A stretch of 64,000 bases of DNA from Ceratotherium simum simum. Lineage: Eukaryota; Chordata; Mammalia; Perissodactyla; Rhinocerotidae. Both the position numbers and the translations under genes were made by a program. The stretch covers positions 2,348,629 to 2,412,628 of the forward strand of contig NW_004454179.1 of the NCBI RefSeq assembly GCF_000283155.1, in the 5' to 3' direction. The notes under the pieces are model-generated. The model was given only the letters and a program-made list of their open reading frames with translations, had not been told where the DNA came from and did not search any database. Below are positions 37,255-49,025 of this stretch, piece after piece (within the stretch, counting starts at the first letter, position 1; each line of letters opens with the position of its first letter).

Positions 37255-37510
37255 GCAGCTTAAACTTAATGAGTACTTACTATGCGCCAGGAACAGTTTA
37301 AAATGCTTTACATATATTAATATCATTTAATATGTCACAACTTTATGAACTAAGTATTCTTATTAGCCTCATCTTACAGATGAGGGAAATGGGGCACAGA
37401 ATTAAATATCTTGCCTAAAATCACACAGCTAGGAAGTGGTGGACTTGGAATATAAATCTAAGCACTCTGGCTCCAGAGTGCACACTTCCAACCATCTCAC
37501 CATACTGTTA
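37255..37510 (-). repeat. MIR SINE
   Basis: Antisense MIR: CTATGCGCCAGGAACAGTTT, CATCTTACAGATGAGGGAAA, ATCACACAGCTAGGAAGTGG. Confidence 0.88.
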
Positions 37511-38149
37511 AATTTCTAGAGGGCAAGGTCCATATTTTGTACTCCTTTTAATATCCTCTAATGCACCTGGCAGAATGCTCTGTACCAAGCTGGTATTCAA
37601 CAAATATGGCTTGTTAGATGAGTGTGCAATCAAGGGAGGGAGTAATACATGCCTTGATGACCTTTAGAATGTAGGTCAACTCTGTTGGTGATTAAAAATT
37701 TGCTCATATGAGGCCATTTGCAAATAGACTTATTAGAGTCAAACTCTTCCCTAAAGGAGAGGTAATAAAATAGACACCAAGGAGAGAAATTTAGGAGCAC
37801 AAAAGTAGTGCTTTCCCCTGAGAACAAATATGACTTTTAAACAAAAAGAATATTGAATATATAAACTATACGAGCCACCACAAAACAATCCCACATAGGA
37901 AAAAAAGAGAGTAATGTGACTAATTCCATCTAAATAATATATTCTATACTAGTATAAATTTATACTAGAGATAGCAAGATGTGATATACTTTCAAAATCC
38001 TATCTACTTCCTCCAAGAACTTTAATTCTTGATTCTCAATCATCATCATCACAGACAAAATTATTCTAGTGTTTCACATGTACTAAACAATTTTAGACCT
38101 CATAAAAAATTACATTTAATTTTTAGAAGTAAAAGCAGTGGTACCCTTA

Positions 38150-38340
38150 GCTAGGGGTATTGACTGGAAGGGAACCTGAGGGGGTTCTGGCATGTTGATA
38201 CAGTTTTGGTCTTGATCTAGGTACTGGTTATATGGTTGTGTTCAATTTATGATAATACATCAAGCTATACATTTATAATCTGTGCATTGTTTGGTATGTA
38301 TATTATACTTCAACAAAAAAATAAAACATTACAAATATTT
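38150..38340 (+). repeat. L1 3'-end fragment
   Basis: Diverged L1 end: AGGGAACCTGAGGGGGTTCT, then GTATATTATACTTCAAC and A-rich tail. Confidence 0.65.
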
Positions 38341-38845
38341 TAGATTGGTTCCCTGGGATGAAAGGTTATAAGATTAATGTAGAAAATCCAAAATGCTAAC
38401 ATTTTTTTAGTCTTTAAAGCATAAACCAGAATAATCCAAAAGTGAGAAAAATTAAAGACCTACTTTCAATCCATGAGAATACATAGAAAAAGGTACATGT
38501 ACTTTGCAGTGGGATATGACAAAGTTATTATGAAAATAAGCTTACATGATCAATGACTAGTACACTGTGAATGGCACTCTCATGTTAATGGTACGGTGCT
38601 TTGTTAGGCATATGAAGAAACACTGTAAAATGGATCATCTGTTACTCTTTATGACTTGGCCTGCACTCAGTTTTAAATGGCTGCACTCATACACGTGATT
38701 CCCCAAGGGCATATTATGATCTGATTTTAAAATTTAAAGTAACTCTGCAACTACATGGATTCATCCAAATTTGCTGAAGTTTCTCTAAGCAAAGCAACAT
38801 CATATACAGATTCCACCATAGAGGCTCAAAAATGAGAGAGAAAGA

Positions 38846-38871
38846 GACACACACACACACACACACACACA
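38846..38871. repeat. (AC)n microsatellite
   Basis: About 12 AC units. Confidence 0.95.
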
Positions 38872-39316
38872 GAGATCTCCATTCTATTGTGGATCAAAGT
38901 AGCACGCACCATTTCAGAAACAAGCAGAGTTCCTGGGATGCTGTACTGACGAAAAACAAATGAACAGGATACACATACCTTAGTACGACATTTTACTAAG
39001 CAGCTTGGAAATATCTGTCAAGACTGTTAAAAGTCAACTGTAACAACAAATTGTTACTTTCCTTGCAATAAAATCAGTTTCTTAAAAACACCCTGCAAAC
39101 ATTTTTTGAATACCACTTCAGTAGGCAAAATTAAATTCTATTCAAACATCTAACGGTCCCTTTCAGCTTCTATCTAAGTATTAGTCATGTAAAAAATTCT
39201 ACCTAAGATGGGTTAAGATCTTAAAGTTAGTACGAAAATTTCCCCTTTTCCCTAATTAGATTGTAAATTCTCAAAGAGGAGAAGTGATGGAGTTTATCCC
39301 ATAAATGCTCCTTCTC

Positions 39317-39537
39317 AGGGCCGGCCCCGGGGCGTAGTGGTTAAGTGCAAGCCTCCGCTGCTGGCGGCCCAGGTTCGGCACCGAGGCACCGCTTGTCAGG
39401 CTATGCTGTGGTGGTGTCCCATATAAAGTGGAGGAAGATGGGCACAGATGTTAGCCCAGGGCCAGTCTTCCTCAGCTAAAAGAGGAGGATTGGCATGGAT
39501 GTTAGCTCAGGGCTGATCTTCCTCATAAAAAAAAAAA
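39317..39537 (+). mobile_element. ERE SINE, second body type, two modules
   Basis: Internal deletion around the B box (GGTTCGGCACCGAGG). Two stem-loop modules and a poly-A. TSD AAATGCTCCTTCTC with one change. Confidence 0.94.
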
Positions 39538-39914
39538 AAATGCTCCTCCTCTATCTTTGTCTTTACAATGGCGGGTAAGATAATTTTAGCCTGGTGATTC
39601 TCAATTCTGGCAAATTATAATTGAAAAGATCAATTTATCCATAAACAACATGAACTTAGCAGGTAAAATGATGCTTGAAGGGATGGGATACATTTTCATC
39701 TGCTACATTCACATAAAGTATTTGGACATTTTAAAATCCCTTCTTCCTACCCTTCTCTCGTTTTGACTCTTACCCATTTTTTTCAGGAAAATCTTCTTTC
39801 CATTCCATTTGCAAGCCTAAAAAGTAACACTAATAACTGACAAGCATAATGCTAGTGTTACTGACATACTTTATAAAGGAGAAGAAATACCATAAAGTAA
39901 AATATAATAACCTA

Positions 39915-40115
39915 CTGATATTTTACCATGCTTCAGGCACTATATGCTAAACGCTTAACATATCTATTCTAATTCCCAAAGCAACTATCATAATATATAT
40001 ATATCCAGATGGGCAAACTGAGGCCCAGAGAGAATGACTGGCCTCAGGTTATTCAGCTACTAAACAGCAGAGCTGGGACTGAATCTAGGTCCACATGGCT
40101 TTAAGGCATTTATTC
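39915..40115 (-). repeat. MIR SINE
   Basis: Antisense MIR: GCAAACTGAGGCCCAGAGAG, CAGAGCTGGGACTGAATCTA. Confidence 0.8.
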
Positions 40116-40119
40116 TTTT

Positions 40120-40960
40120 TTTCTTTTAAGTTGAAGTATTATTTAAATTCAATAAAACTCATCTACTGTAAGTATACAGTTTGATCAATTTTGGCAATCA
40201 TATATAGTCATGTAACCACTACCATCGTAATCAAGATATAGAACAGTTTATCTTCCTAAAAAACTTCCTTATGCACTTTTGCTGTTGGTCCCATCCCCCA
40301 ACCCATGGTCCCTGGCAACCATCAATCTGCTTTCTGTACTATAGTTTTCTTTGCCCTTTCTACAACTTCATATTAATGGAATCAAAGTATTTGACTTCCT
40401 TTACTTAGCATAATGTTTTTGAGATTTATCCATGTTGTTGCATGTGTTAATATTTCATTGCTCTTTATTGCTGCGTAGTATTCCATCATATGGAAATATC
40501 ACAATTTATCCATTCACCAGTTGCTGCAGACTGAAATGCATCCTCCCAAAATTCGTAGGTTGAAGTCCTAACCCCCAATGTCACTGTATTTGAAGACAGG
40601 GTCTTCAAAGAGGTAATTAAGGTTAAATGAGGTCATAAGGGTAGGGCCCTAATCCAGTAGGACTGGTGTCCTTATAAGAGGAGATATCAGGAACACCCAT
40701 ACACAGAGAAAAGGCCATGTGAGGTCACAGCATGAAGGTGGCCATCTGCCAGCCAACGAGAGGGGCCTCAGGAGAAACCAACCCTGCCAGCACCTTGATC
40801 TTGGACTTCCAGCCTCCAGAACTGTGAGATAATAAATTTCTATTGTTTAAGCATCTAGTCTATGATAATTTGTTACAGCAGCCCTAGTAAAGTAATACAC
40901 CAGTCGATGGACATTTGAAAAGCACTTACTCCTAACCGCCAAGACTGAAGAGCCAGTATT
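40120..40960 (-). repeat. L1 3'-end fragment split by an MLT1-type LTR
   Basis: Antisense L1: ACTTAGCATAATGTTTTTGA, GCGTAGTATTCCATCATATG, CAATTTATCCATTCACCAGT. It resumes after 40900 with CCAGTCGATGGACATTTG. Confidence 0.85.
40522..40899 (+). mobile_element. MLT1-type (ERVL-MaLR) solo LTR
   Basis: 378 bp from TG to CA with a 5-bp TSD CCAGT on both sides. Characteristic blocks: GTTGAAGTCCTAACCCCCAA, GGTCATAAGGGTAGGGCCCT, CTTGGACTTCCAGCCTCCAG. An old endogenous-retrovirus LTR without an internal region or coding capacity. Confidence 0.92.
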
Positions 40961-41919
40961 TCAAACCTATAAAGTCCTTGAAAGTACCCAGAAATTGCCT
41001 TCAGAATTTTCACAAACTTCATCATCCTCTAAGTGCCTGCTTTTAGTAGCATAATCCAAGATTAATAAAAAGGAACTTCTCACCCAAATTTTCTGTTTTA
41101 TTTCATTATTACTACCATAGCACTATTGTTTTCTATTAATCATTACACTTACAGCTGTTATGTTATGAATTAAAATCAGTATTTTTAATAGATATTTTTG
41201 TAGATTGGTCAGAAAATCTAATTGTCATCAATAACATATGGAACTGTATCCTGCATTCTAAACAACTGAACTTTTGCAACACTCTGCTTTATTGCTTACA
41301 AACTCTTACAGAAAACCTATAGGTTTTTAATCAATCTGCCAAACAAAACAGGAATTACTTCTGTGACCAACACAAAGATGTTCTATCTGGTTTTGCTAGA
41401 ATACCTTAATCGAGAGTTAAGATAGAATAAGGAGGCTCACTTCAGGCTCTTCCAGTTGTTTTTTTCAAACTTGTTTTCCAAGCAGCAGAACACTCTCTCC
41501 TCCAACAAATATGAGATATTTGTTCCCTGGACAAGGCTGTTCAAGATGAAGCAGCACAGGAACCCACAGCCCCATCTGTCAGGTATCCTTCCCCCATAGT
41601 GGCCCTTAAAGTAAGTTCTTGGCTGCTGGGGTTCCATAGAACATGACTGGAAAACTAAAGATCTATACTCCACTGTAGGACCATTTTTACTTGTTAGAAA
41701 GTTCTTTCTTACACTTGCTTCTCTATTATCCTTAACCATAGACTCCAGCCTAATCCCACTTTTATTGAGGGATTACTTTATCTCCTTTTGGTTTTCTCTT
41801 TCCTACAGTGAAGATATATTTAGCTATCCTTTATAAGAAATGGTTTTCCATATCCCGTATCACCCTGAACACTCTCCTTTGGATAAACCTAACTTTCCAG
41901 TAAGGCAACACTTCATTGT

Positions 41920-42290
41920 CCAGGCTTCTCACGAGAACATCCAAGGTCCTTCACCATCTGATCCCTAATTACCTTTCAGATCCTCATTCCCACTATTCCA
42001 CATATCAGGCCCAGATATTCCAGTCACACAAATTCAACCTACTCTTCGGATAGTATCATTATAATAGAAGCACCTATCTGGTCAGCATAAGAATCTAGAT
42101 ACCCACATGTCTTGACATCTATTCTTCTTCTCTGCTCCCTCAAAAACCCGTAACCCCCTCGCCCATTTCCACTTACTATCATTTTCCCCATCTTGTCCCA
42201 AATGTAAGTTCAAGGCTTCACTAGACCACCTTGCAGTGTCCAAGCACACCTAGTATTAAGTTACTTTCTAAACTACATTTATCTTATGGG
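41920..42290 (+). repeat. L2-like fragment
   Basis: CCAAGGTCCTTCACCATCTG, CCTAATTACCTTTCAGATCC; typical of L2 but diverged. Confidence 0.6.
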
Positions 42291-43539
42291 TTACTAATAG
42301 AACCTCTCAATATGTGACATGTTATCAAAGTAATCACTTCAGAACTTCTAGGTCCATGTCCTAAATTCCTCATTAAAATAGGAAAAGATCATTCAAAACA
42401 TGTACATCTGATAAGATTTCTTTGGAAACAAACCTAGGTAAAGAATCTCTGCATTATACTGCTATCACTGGCTGGAGAGAGTGGGCACCCATATCCATTT
42501 ACAGCAAGTGATGTCTCTGCATCCCCACACCTGTGGCCTAACAGCATTCTACTGAGAGTAATTAATTACCATCTTACTTTTATTTCAATAGCATGTTGCT
42601 AAATGACACAATAACTGCCCCCCAAAAAAGCAAAAAATCAAGAAAGGTCCTGAGGATTCTAATCACATAACAGCGTATTTTATAGTTTACACAGAACAAT
42701 CTGTCCAAATCAAGTCTGAAACTGCCTACAACAGAGGTATGCATCCAAATATCTGGCATATGTTCTTAATGAATTGTCTTCTCTGAACCACTATGCCAAA
42801 ATCTCATGAGGTTTCTTCAAACTTTATATAAATACTAAATTTCTGGACTGTTCAGGACAGCCAATACTTGCTAATCCTACATTTCTGAACCCCAAAATAA
42901 TGTAGGGAATTACATAGAGAAAAGAGAGAGTGAACAAAATGGTAACTGGTGTGCTCAGGAGCCTGGACTCTTGGTCAGTGCTCCTTGTCTCTGTCCTATC
43001 AACAAGGCTCCTCCCACGTGGGAAGGAGGGTTCCTTCACGGAAGAAAGTTATGGAAAGGAATTGACCAGAGAATTTGGGTAGAACTCCAGCAACATGGAG
43101 AGCTGCTCATTCCCCTCACCTCTGCCCTGACCTCTCAAAGACAGCTGCCTCTTCTGACCTGGACTTGGGAAAACCTCAAAGGACAATAAAAGCAGGCCAA
43201 GTCTTGAGGGAAAACAAAGAACAGGAGGGAACGCACGGCACAGTCCTTAAACTACTTGATTCCTTCATGCTCAGATAAAGACAGACATTGGCAAGGGGTG
43301 GGGCAGCAGTGGATCTCTCAAGAGGTAACTACTTCTAATTCTGGTCTTTTCTATCCACCCCTTGCTCATCCCCCACAACTAAGTTTCATCCCAGATCAAT
43401 TAAATTACAGTCTCTGGTGTGGGGTCACAGGTATTTTCTATTTTGGTTCCCATTTTGATTGTATAGCCAGGATTAAGAATTACTGCTAAGTCAAAAGGAA
43501 AAAAAGGGGGATGTGGGGTAGAAGAAGGAAGGAGCAGAG

Positions 43540-43745
43540 ACTAGCATTTGTTAGGTGTGTATTTCTTGCCAGGTTTGGTAATAGGAGCACTGCACACCTA
43601 ACCTCACCATTTATAAAGAAGAAGTTAATATGTCCATTTAAAAAAACACAGGTAACTTGCCCAGGGTCACATAGCAAATAAGTGACGGATCCAGGATTAA
43701 AACCCAGATTTGTTTGGCCCCCCAAAACTGCATTATTTCCACTAT
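43540..43745 (-). repeat. MIR SINE
   Basis: Antisense MIR: TAACTTGCCCAGGGTCACAT, GACGGATCCAGGATTAAAAC. Confidence 0.8.
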
Positions 43746-44109
43746 ATTAGGTTGAAAAAAAAAAAACTTTAGTCAGATAACAAAAGTATATATGTGTGGA
43801 GGGTAACAGAAAAAGGAAGGCAAAGTTTCACCCACTTAACTTTACCTAGGGATCATCTGCAAACCAAGTCTTTGTTCAAGTCGCAGACTTCCAATCTGCA
43901 TATACTAGAGGCCTGAGTGGAAGTATGGTGAAAACTGCTGCCACTAACAAGGCAGACTATGTTCTGAAAGTAAAACTGATCACTTTTGGAAGTACACTAA
44001 TTCTCCACAATCAATAAAGTATTATTCAGCTAACTGTTACTAAAAGAGTTAAATGAAACCTAAGTGATCTTTTTGGGAAAACCCAAAAGTGTAGAAATCA
44101 TACTAGATT

Positions 44110-44260
44110 AAGGCACTGGTTGGCAGAATAATCTGTGTCCAAGCCATAGATGGCTATTTGCTGGCTGTATGATGTCAGCAAGTTCCTTTACCTTTTTTAG
44201 ACAATGATGACACTACCATGCCTTAAACAAGGTGGCAACAAAGATGAAATAAATAACCAT
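44110..44260 (+). repeat. MIR fragment
   Basis: Sense MIR: GATGTCAGCAAGTTCCTTTA, then TTAGACAATGATGACACTAC. Confidence 0.55.
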
Positions 44261-45259
44261 CATTCTCAACTTTTCTATCAAGGTGCCCCAATAGCAGAGG
44301 GAAATGAATCACAGAGCGTTCTTATAACTTGTTGAAGTCTAGAAATCCCTTTGAAGTCTCCAGCTTTATCTTAAAAACTGCATTTTATTTACTACTCTAT
44401 CACATAGCCATGCTTTGTTTGGATAAGAGAATAATCCTGGGGTGCTTAAGGAAATGGGTTTTGACTATGTCCTGGCAAACTGTTATAAGCATTACAAAGG
44501 CACAGAGGTCTGTGAAAGCAGTTTGTAAACGGTTAATTGCTAGATCTATATATATTATTACCATCTTTCAAATGGAAGAGTTAAAACAAATCTTTAGGAA
44601 GGAACTAAGGTAGATTAGATATTCTCTAAAGCTGTTACACTGTGTTTTTCACCATCTCTCTGAGATAATCTTTCCCTCTCTTCTGGTCTCGCATATTATG
44701 TACGTACTCAATGGGCCAGGCATTGCACTTGAAGCAGTGAACAGCTGCTAGAGAATAAAAGCTAGTCTCTGCCCTCTTGAAGTACCCATATTAAAGAGAA
44801 ACATCCACATTAAATCACAAGTGCAGTGAGTGCTAAAAATGGGAAGTCCAGGTTCTACTGCCTACACAGATGGAGAAAGCCAACTAGGAAGTTCAGAGGG
44901 AAAAGTAAGTAACCTTTAAATTTCCTGCATCTTTTTTATTAGGTTGGAAGCACCCAATTCCTGGCACTTTAGACATATTTACCCACACAAGGAACTTCTT
45001 CCAAAATCCAATCAAGTAAGTCAAGAATATTTCAGACTTCACTTATTTACAGTGTTCAACGTCAGGTCATGTAGACCAGGTTTATTACTCTATTTTTCAG
45101 GAAAAGAGAATTTATTAAGCATTCAGAGCATAAACAAGGTTACAAGTAATATTAGAAAAATGATTTTCCCAAAGACACTGAATTTGTGTGTTTATGTTAA
45201 ACTAGTAGAAAAATAATACGATCACTCTTAACAATTAAGTATTTAAAGCAAAAGTTATC

Positions 45260-45400
45260 ACCCTCAACCTGGAGGCAGAAGTTCTGCTCCTGGCTCCATC
45301 ATGTCATCCTATCCAATTCAGATAGTCTCTTGAACCTCAGCTTCCCCATCTGTAAAACGAGAAGGTCAATACAAAACAAAATAATAATGCCCTTAGGTCC
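45260..45400 (+). repeat. MIR fragment
   Basis: Sense MIR: TTGAACCTCAGCTTCCCCAT then CTGTAAAACGAG. Confidence 0.75.
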
Positions 45401-46662
45401 CCTACCACATTCATGTACAGCATCCATCCAAAATAGATTCAAACTTGACTACTTAAAAGTTATAGAACATTACATATCCTTCTGATGCCTATTTTTCATT
45501 TTTTAGTTAGCCATCATTTGCAACTTATTCATACCACAATTGTATACTAATTTTACTTCTAAATATGTTCAGATAGAAACAGCAGCACTGGATCTTGTCT
45601 TCTAAAAGTTCAAAATAGTCAGAGACAATGTCTTTAATCTGAGAATCTCAAAATAATTCCTTCACTATCTTATTACTCTACTAAAAAATTATTTACTTAT
45701 ATCCACTCACGGTGAGCAGAAATACAATGTACTCTTCAAATTTTGGAAAACTCCATTTGGAATTCTAGCAAACCTGGCTCTATTCCCATTTTAGCATAAA
45801 AGCGTCACGTGTTCAGCTCCCTCTCTGCCACTTCCTCTCAGCTGAGCCTCTCCCTAAGGAGTTCACTCCCAGCAGAGAATGAAAGGAAGGGGGAAGAGGA
45901 GGTTCTGTGGCCACACAGGAGTCTCTGCCCAGCACGAAAGTTCATACCACAACCCTTCCACATTTCCTCTTTTGATTCAACAAATGCTCTGGCAGCCCTC
46001 AGTTCAAACAGAAATATAAGCAAAATCTTCCAAAATATTAACAAGAGGAAAAAAGTGGAAGACAGCATAATCTAAAGCTCCAAGTTTCTTGGTGCATCAG
46101 CTATGTATAAGTTGTTTAACAATCAGTGACCTCAGAATTTCTTGAGCAAGTAAATGTCTTTTTGGTATTTTTAAGATATTACAAATATGTCTTCAACCTG
46201 TCCAGGTTCTAGGACTCCTCAATTTATCAACATTTTAAAAACTTTGACAAGGAAAAGTAAGGGCAATCAATCATCTCTCCCTGTCAGAGGGAAAGTGGCA
46301 CTTCAAATTTCTTATTCACCTCTTATAACCTGGAATAGACTCTAGTTACAAACTGAAGGATATCAGAAAACAAATGACATGAAAAATTTTAACTTAAATA
46401 AAATTGAGCTTCTGTTACATTACTTCTAAAAAAATCACTCTCTGGCATATCTTCTTTCCAAATGTAGCAGTAATAATACCTTATTTGTACATGTGCCTAA
46501 TCTCATCTAAATCTCATAAAAACGCAGTAGTTAGAGTGAGTATTGTAACTGTCCTCTTACAGGTTTTTAAACAAAAGAGAGACCAAAGAAATTCAGAGGC
46601 TCGCTCAACTAGATGGCCATTCTTATCACATGACTGCTCTAAGATCTAAGCCCTTACTTTTT

Positions 46663-46906
46663 TTTTTTGGTGAGGAAGATTGGCACAGGAGCTAACATCT
46701 GCTGCCAATCCTCCTCTTTTTTGCTTGAGGAAGATTGTCCCTGAGCTAACATCTGTGCCAATCTTTCTCTATTTTGTATGTGGGATGCTGCCACAGGATG
46801 GCCTGATGAGCAGTGTGCAAGTCCACACCCAGCATCCAAACCTGCAAACTCCAGGCTGCCGAAGTGGAGCATGCGAACTTCATCACCACACCACCAAGCT
46901 GGCCCC
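46663..46906 (-). mobile_element. ERE SINE, two modules, diverged
   Basis: Reverse-strand ERE with two modules. TSD TCTAAGCCCTTACTTTTT, perfect although the body is diverged. Confidence 0.94.
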
Positions 46907-47011
46907 TCTAAGCCCTTACTTTTTGTCCTCTGACAAAAGGGGGACAATATTACTTCAAAATATTCTTGAAGCTGTTGTATTTTCTGTCACGATAGATTAC
47001 ATTTCTTAGAA

Positions 47012-47372
47012 TTTTGTATTAATGGAATAATCTAGTATGTACTCTTTCTTCGTCTAGTTTTTTAACTCAGCATAATTATTTTGAGTCATTCATGTTGTTG
47101 CATGAATCAATAGTTCATTCCTTTTTATTGCTGAATAGTATTCCATTGTATGACTGTACCACAATTTATCTATTCTCTAATTGAGGGATATTTGGATTAT
47201 TTATAATTTTGGTGATCATGAATAATGCTGCTTTGAACATTTGCATACATGTCTTTGTGTGGACATACGTTTTCATTTTTGCTCTTGGGTAAATTCCTAG
47301 GAGTAGAGCTGCTGTATCATATAGTAGGTATATGTTTAACTTTTTAAGAAACTGCCCAACTCTTGTTCAAAA
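47012..47372 (-). repeat. L1 3'-end fragment
   Basis: Antisense L1: CCTTTTTATTGCTGAATAGT, ATTCCATTGTATGACTGTAC, GGGTAAATTCCTAGGAGTAG. Confidence 0.88.
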
Positions 47373-47380
47373 TGGCTATA

Positions 47381-47851
47381 CAGTCAGGCTGGCCCAGTGG
47401 CATAGTGGTTAAGTTCGCGCGCTCTGCTCCTGGCGGCCGGGTGTTCATAGGTTTGGATCCTGGGCGTGGACCTATGCACGCTAGTCAAGCCACACTGTGG
47501 CGGGCGTCCCACATAAAGTGGAGGAAGATGGGTGTAGATGTTAGCCCAGGGCCAATCTTCCTCAGCAAAAAAGAGGAGGATTGGCAACAGGTACTAGCTC
47601 AGGGCTAATCTTCCTCACACACACAAAAAAGTGGCTATACAGTCATGCGACACTTAATGACGGGGATACATTCTGAGAAATGTGTTGTTAGGCAATTTCA
47701 TTGTTGTGCGAACATCATAGAGTGTACTTACACAAACCTAGATGATATAGCCTACTACACACATCTAGGCTATATGATACTAATCTTATGGGACCACCAT
47801 CATACATGCAGTCCATCGTTGACCAAAATGTTGTTATGCGGCACATGACTG
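47381..47851. mobile_element. Non-autonomous Tc/mariner-type TIR element split by an ERE
   Basis: Ends CAGTCATGCGACACTTAATG and its near-inverse GTTATGCGGCACATGACTG, with TA on both outer sides. The body lacks an open frame. The first six bases (47381-47386) are separated from the rest (from 47640) by the ERE insertion. Confidence 0.8.
47387..47631 (+). mobile_element. ERE SINE inserted at a DNA-transposon end
   Basis: ERE with two modules and a (CA)n tail. TSD TGGCTATACAGTCA contains the first six bases of the TIR element that continues at 47640. Confidence 0.95.
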
Positions 47852-48209
47852 TACCATTTTACATTCCAAACATCACTGTATAGCATCTTTAAAAGTGCCA
47901 AACATCACAATAGTTACGGCAACTCTAAGCCCCAAAGAAGGTGCATGTTCCAAAGTCAGGGGACAGAGGCAGGAAGCATTTCATGCAGGAAAAAAGGATT
48001 TATACCAAAAGAGATGATAAGGTACCCTAGTACAGCCACTCTAACCTATGAATGACTGGTAGGTGCGCTGCCTTAAATTCTATCAGGAAAATATCTATTC
48101 AAATATAACCAATGTAAGATAAACTCATGTTTTAGAACTCTAACATGCAAAGAAAAGGAAATCTTAAAAAGGCAGCAATAAAGCTGATGCAAGCAATCAC
48201 AATAGCAGC

Positions 48210-48420
48210 TCACCTGAGCATTATCTATTTGGCATTATGCTAAGCTTTGCAAGATTTATATACAGCCACTTTAGTGATCATTATCTCCATTTTACAGGGG
48301 AAGAAACAAGAGGCAGAGGAGTTAAGAATGTGGCCTCAAGGTGATTTGGCTTGTAAGAGGTGGAACCAGATCTGCCTGACTCTAGACAATGCTTTTCATG
48401 GCTACGCTAACTCACTGCTC
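48210..48420 (-). repeat. MIR SINE
   Basis: Antisense MIR: CTGAGCATTATCTATTTGGC, CATTTTACAGGGGAAGAAAC, AGGTGGAACCAGATCTGCCT. Confidence 0.75.
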
Positions 48421-48988
48421 CATCGTCAGGTTTCACATGCCACGTGGCCTGCTTGGAAGATATCTCTCTGCAGCTGAATGATACCATCCCTTAAGACACA
48501 CTACTCCCTCTGTTTCTAATTTTGTACTCATCAAGCAATTTTCTGATATTTAACTGTTTTTCCAAGCCCATTCTCTACTTGGAAAAAGAGGAGCTGATCA
48601 GTCAAAAAGAATGAAGTGGATACTCTTGGCAGTGATTATCTCTTAGAGTAAATTATCAGACCAGGTATTCTGGTTTTGAACATTAATTTGACCTAAATTT
48701 GGTTCACTTGACTAATCATGGAGGCACCAGTATCCTCTTCTGACGATCATCATAATAGAGGAAAAATCACCAAGTCAGGGATGAATCCTGTATAAACCCA
48801 CAACTGCTAAACTCTATTCCTAGAGTATAACCAAAAAAACAAAACAAAACAACCCACAAACAACCAAACAAAAAACACAAGGAACTGTTGGTGTTAGAAA
48901 AAAATCTGGCTGATAGAACTACTACATATATAGCTGGAAGCAATCTCAGTAGCCTCCTTCCTTCTCCAGCAGAAAAAATAAAAATATA

Positions 48989-49025
48989 TTAGGCAAACTT
49001 CTAGTGTTTGCCTAACACTAGAAGT
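48989..49025. repeat. Bistable inverted-repeat cluster
   Basis: TTAGGCAAAC / GTTTGCCTAA (48989-48998 with 49006-49015) and ACTTCTAGTGTT / AACACTAGAAGT (48997-49008 with 49014-49025) overlap and are both perfect. Confidence 0.9.

Noticed and set aside
40522..40899. Complete provirus
   Set aside because: Only a solo LTR with a 5-bp TSD is present; no second LTR or internal genes flank it.
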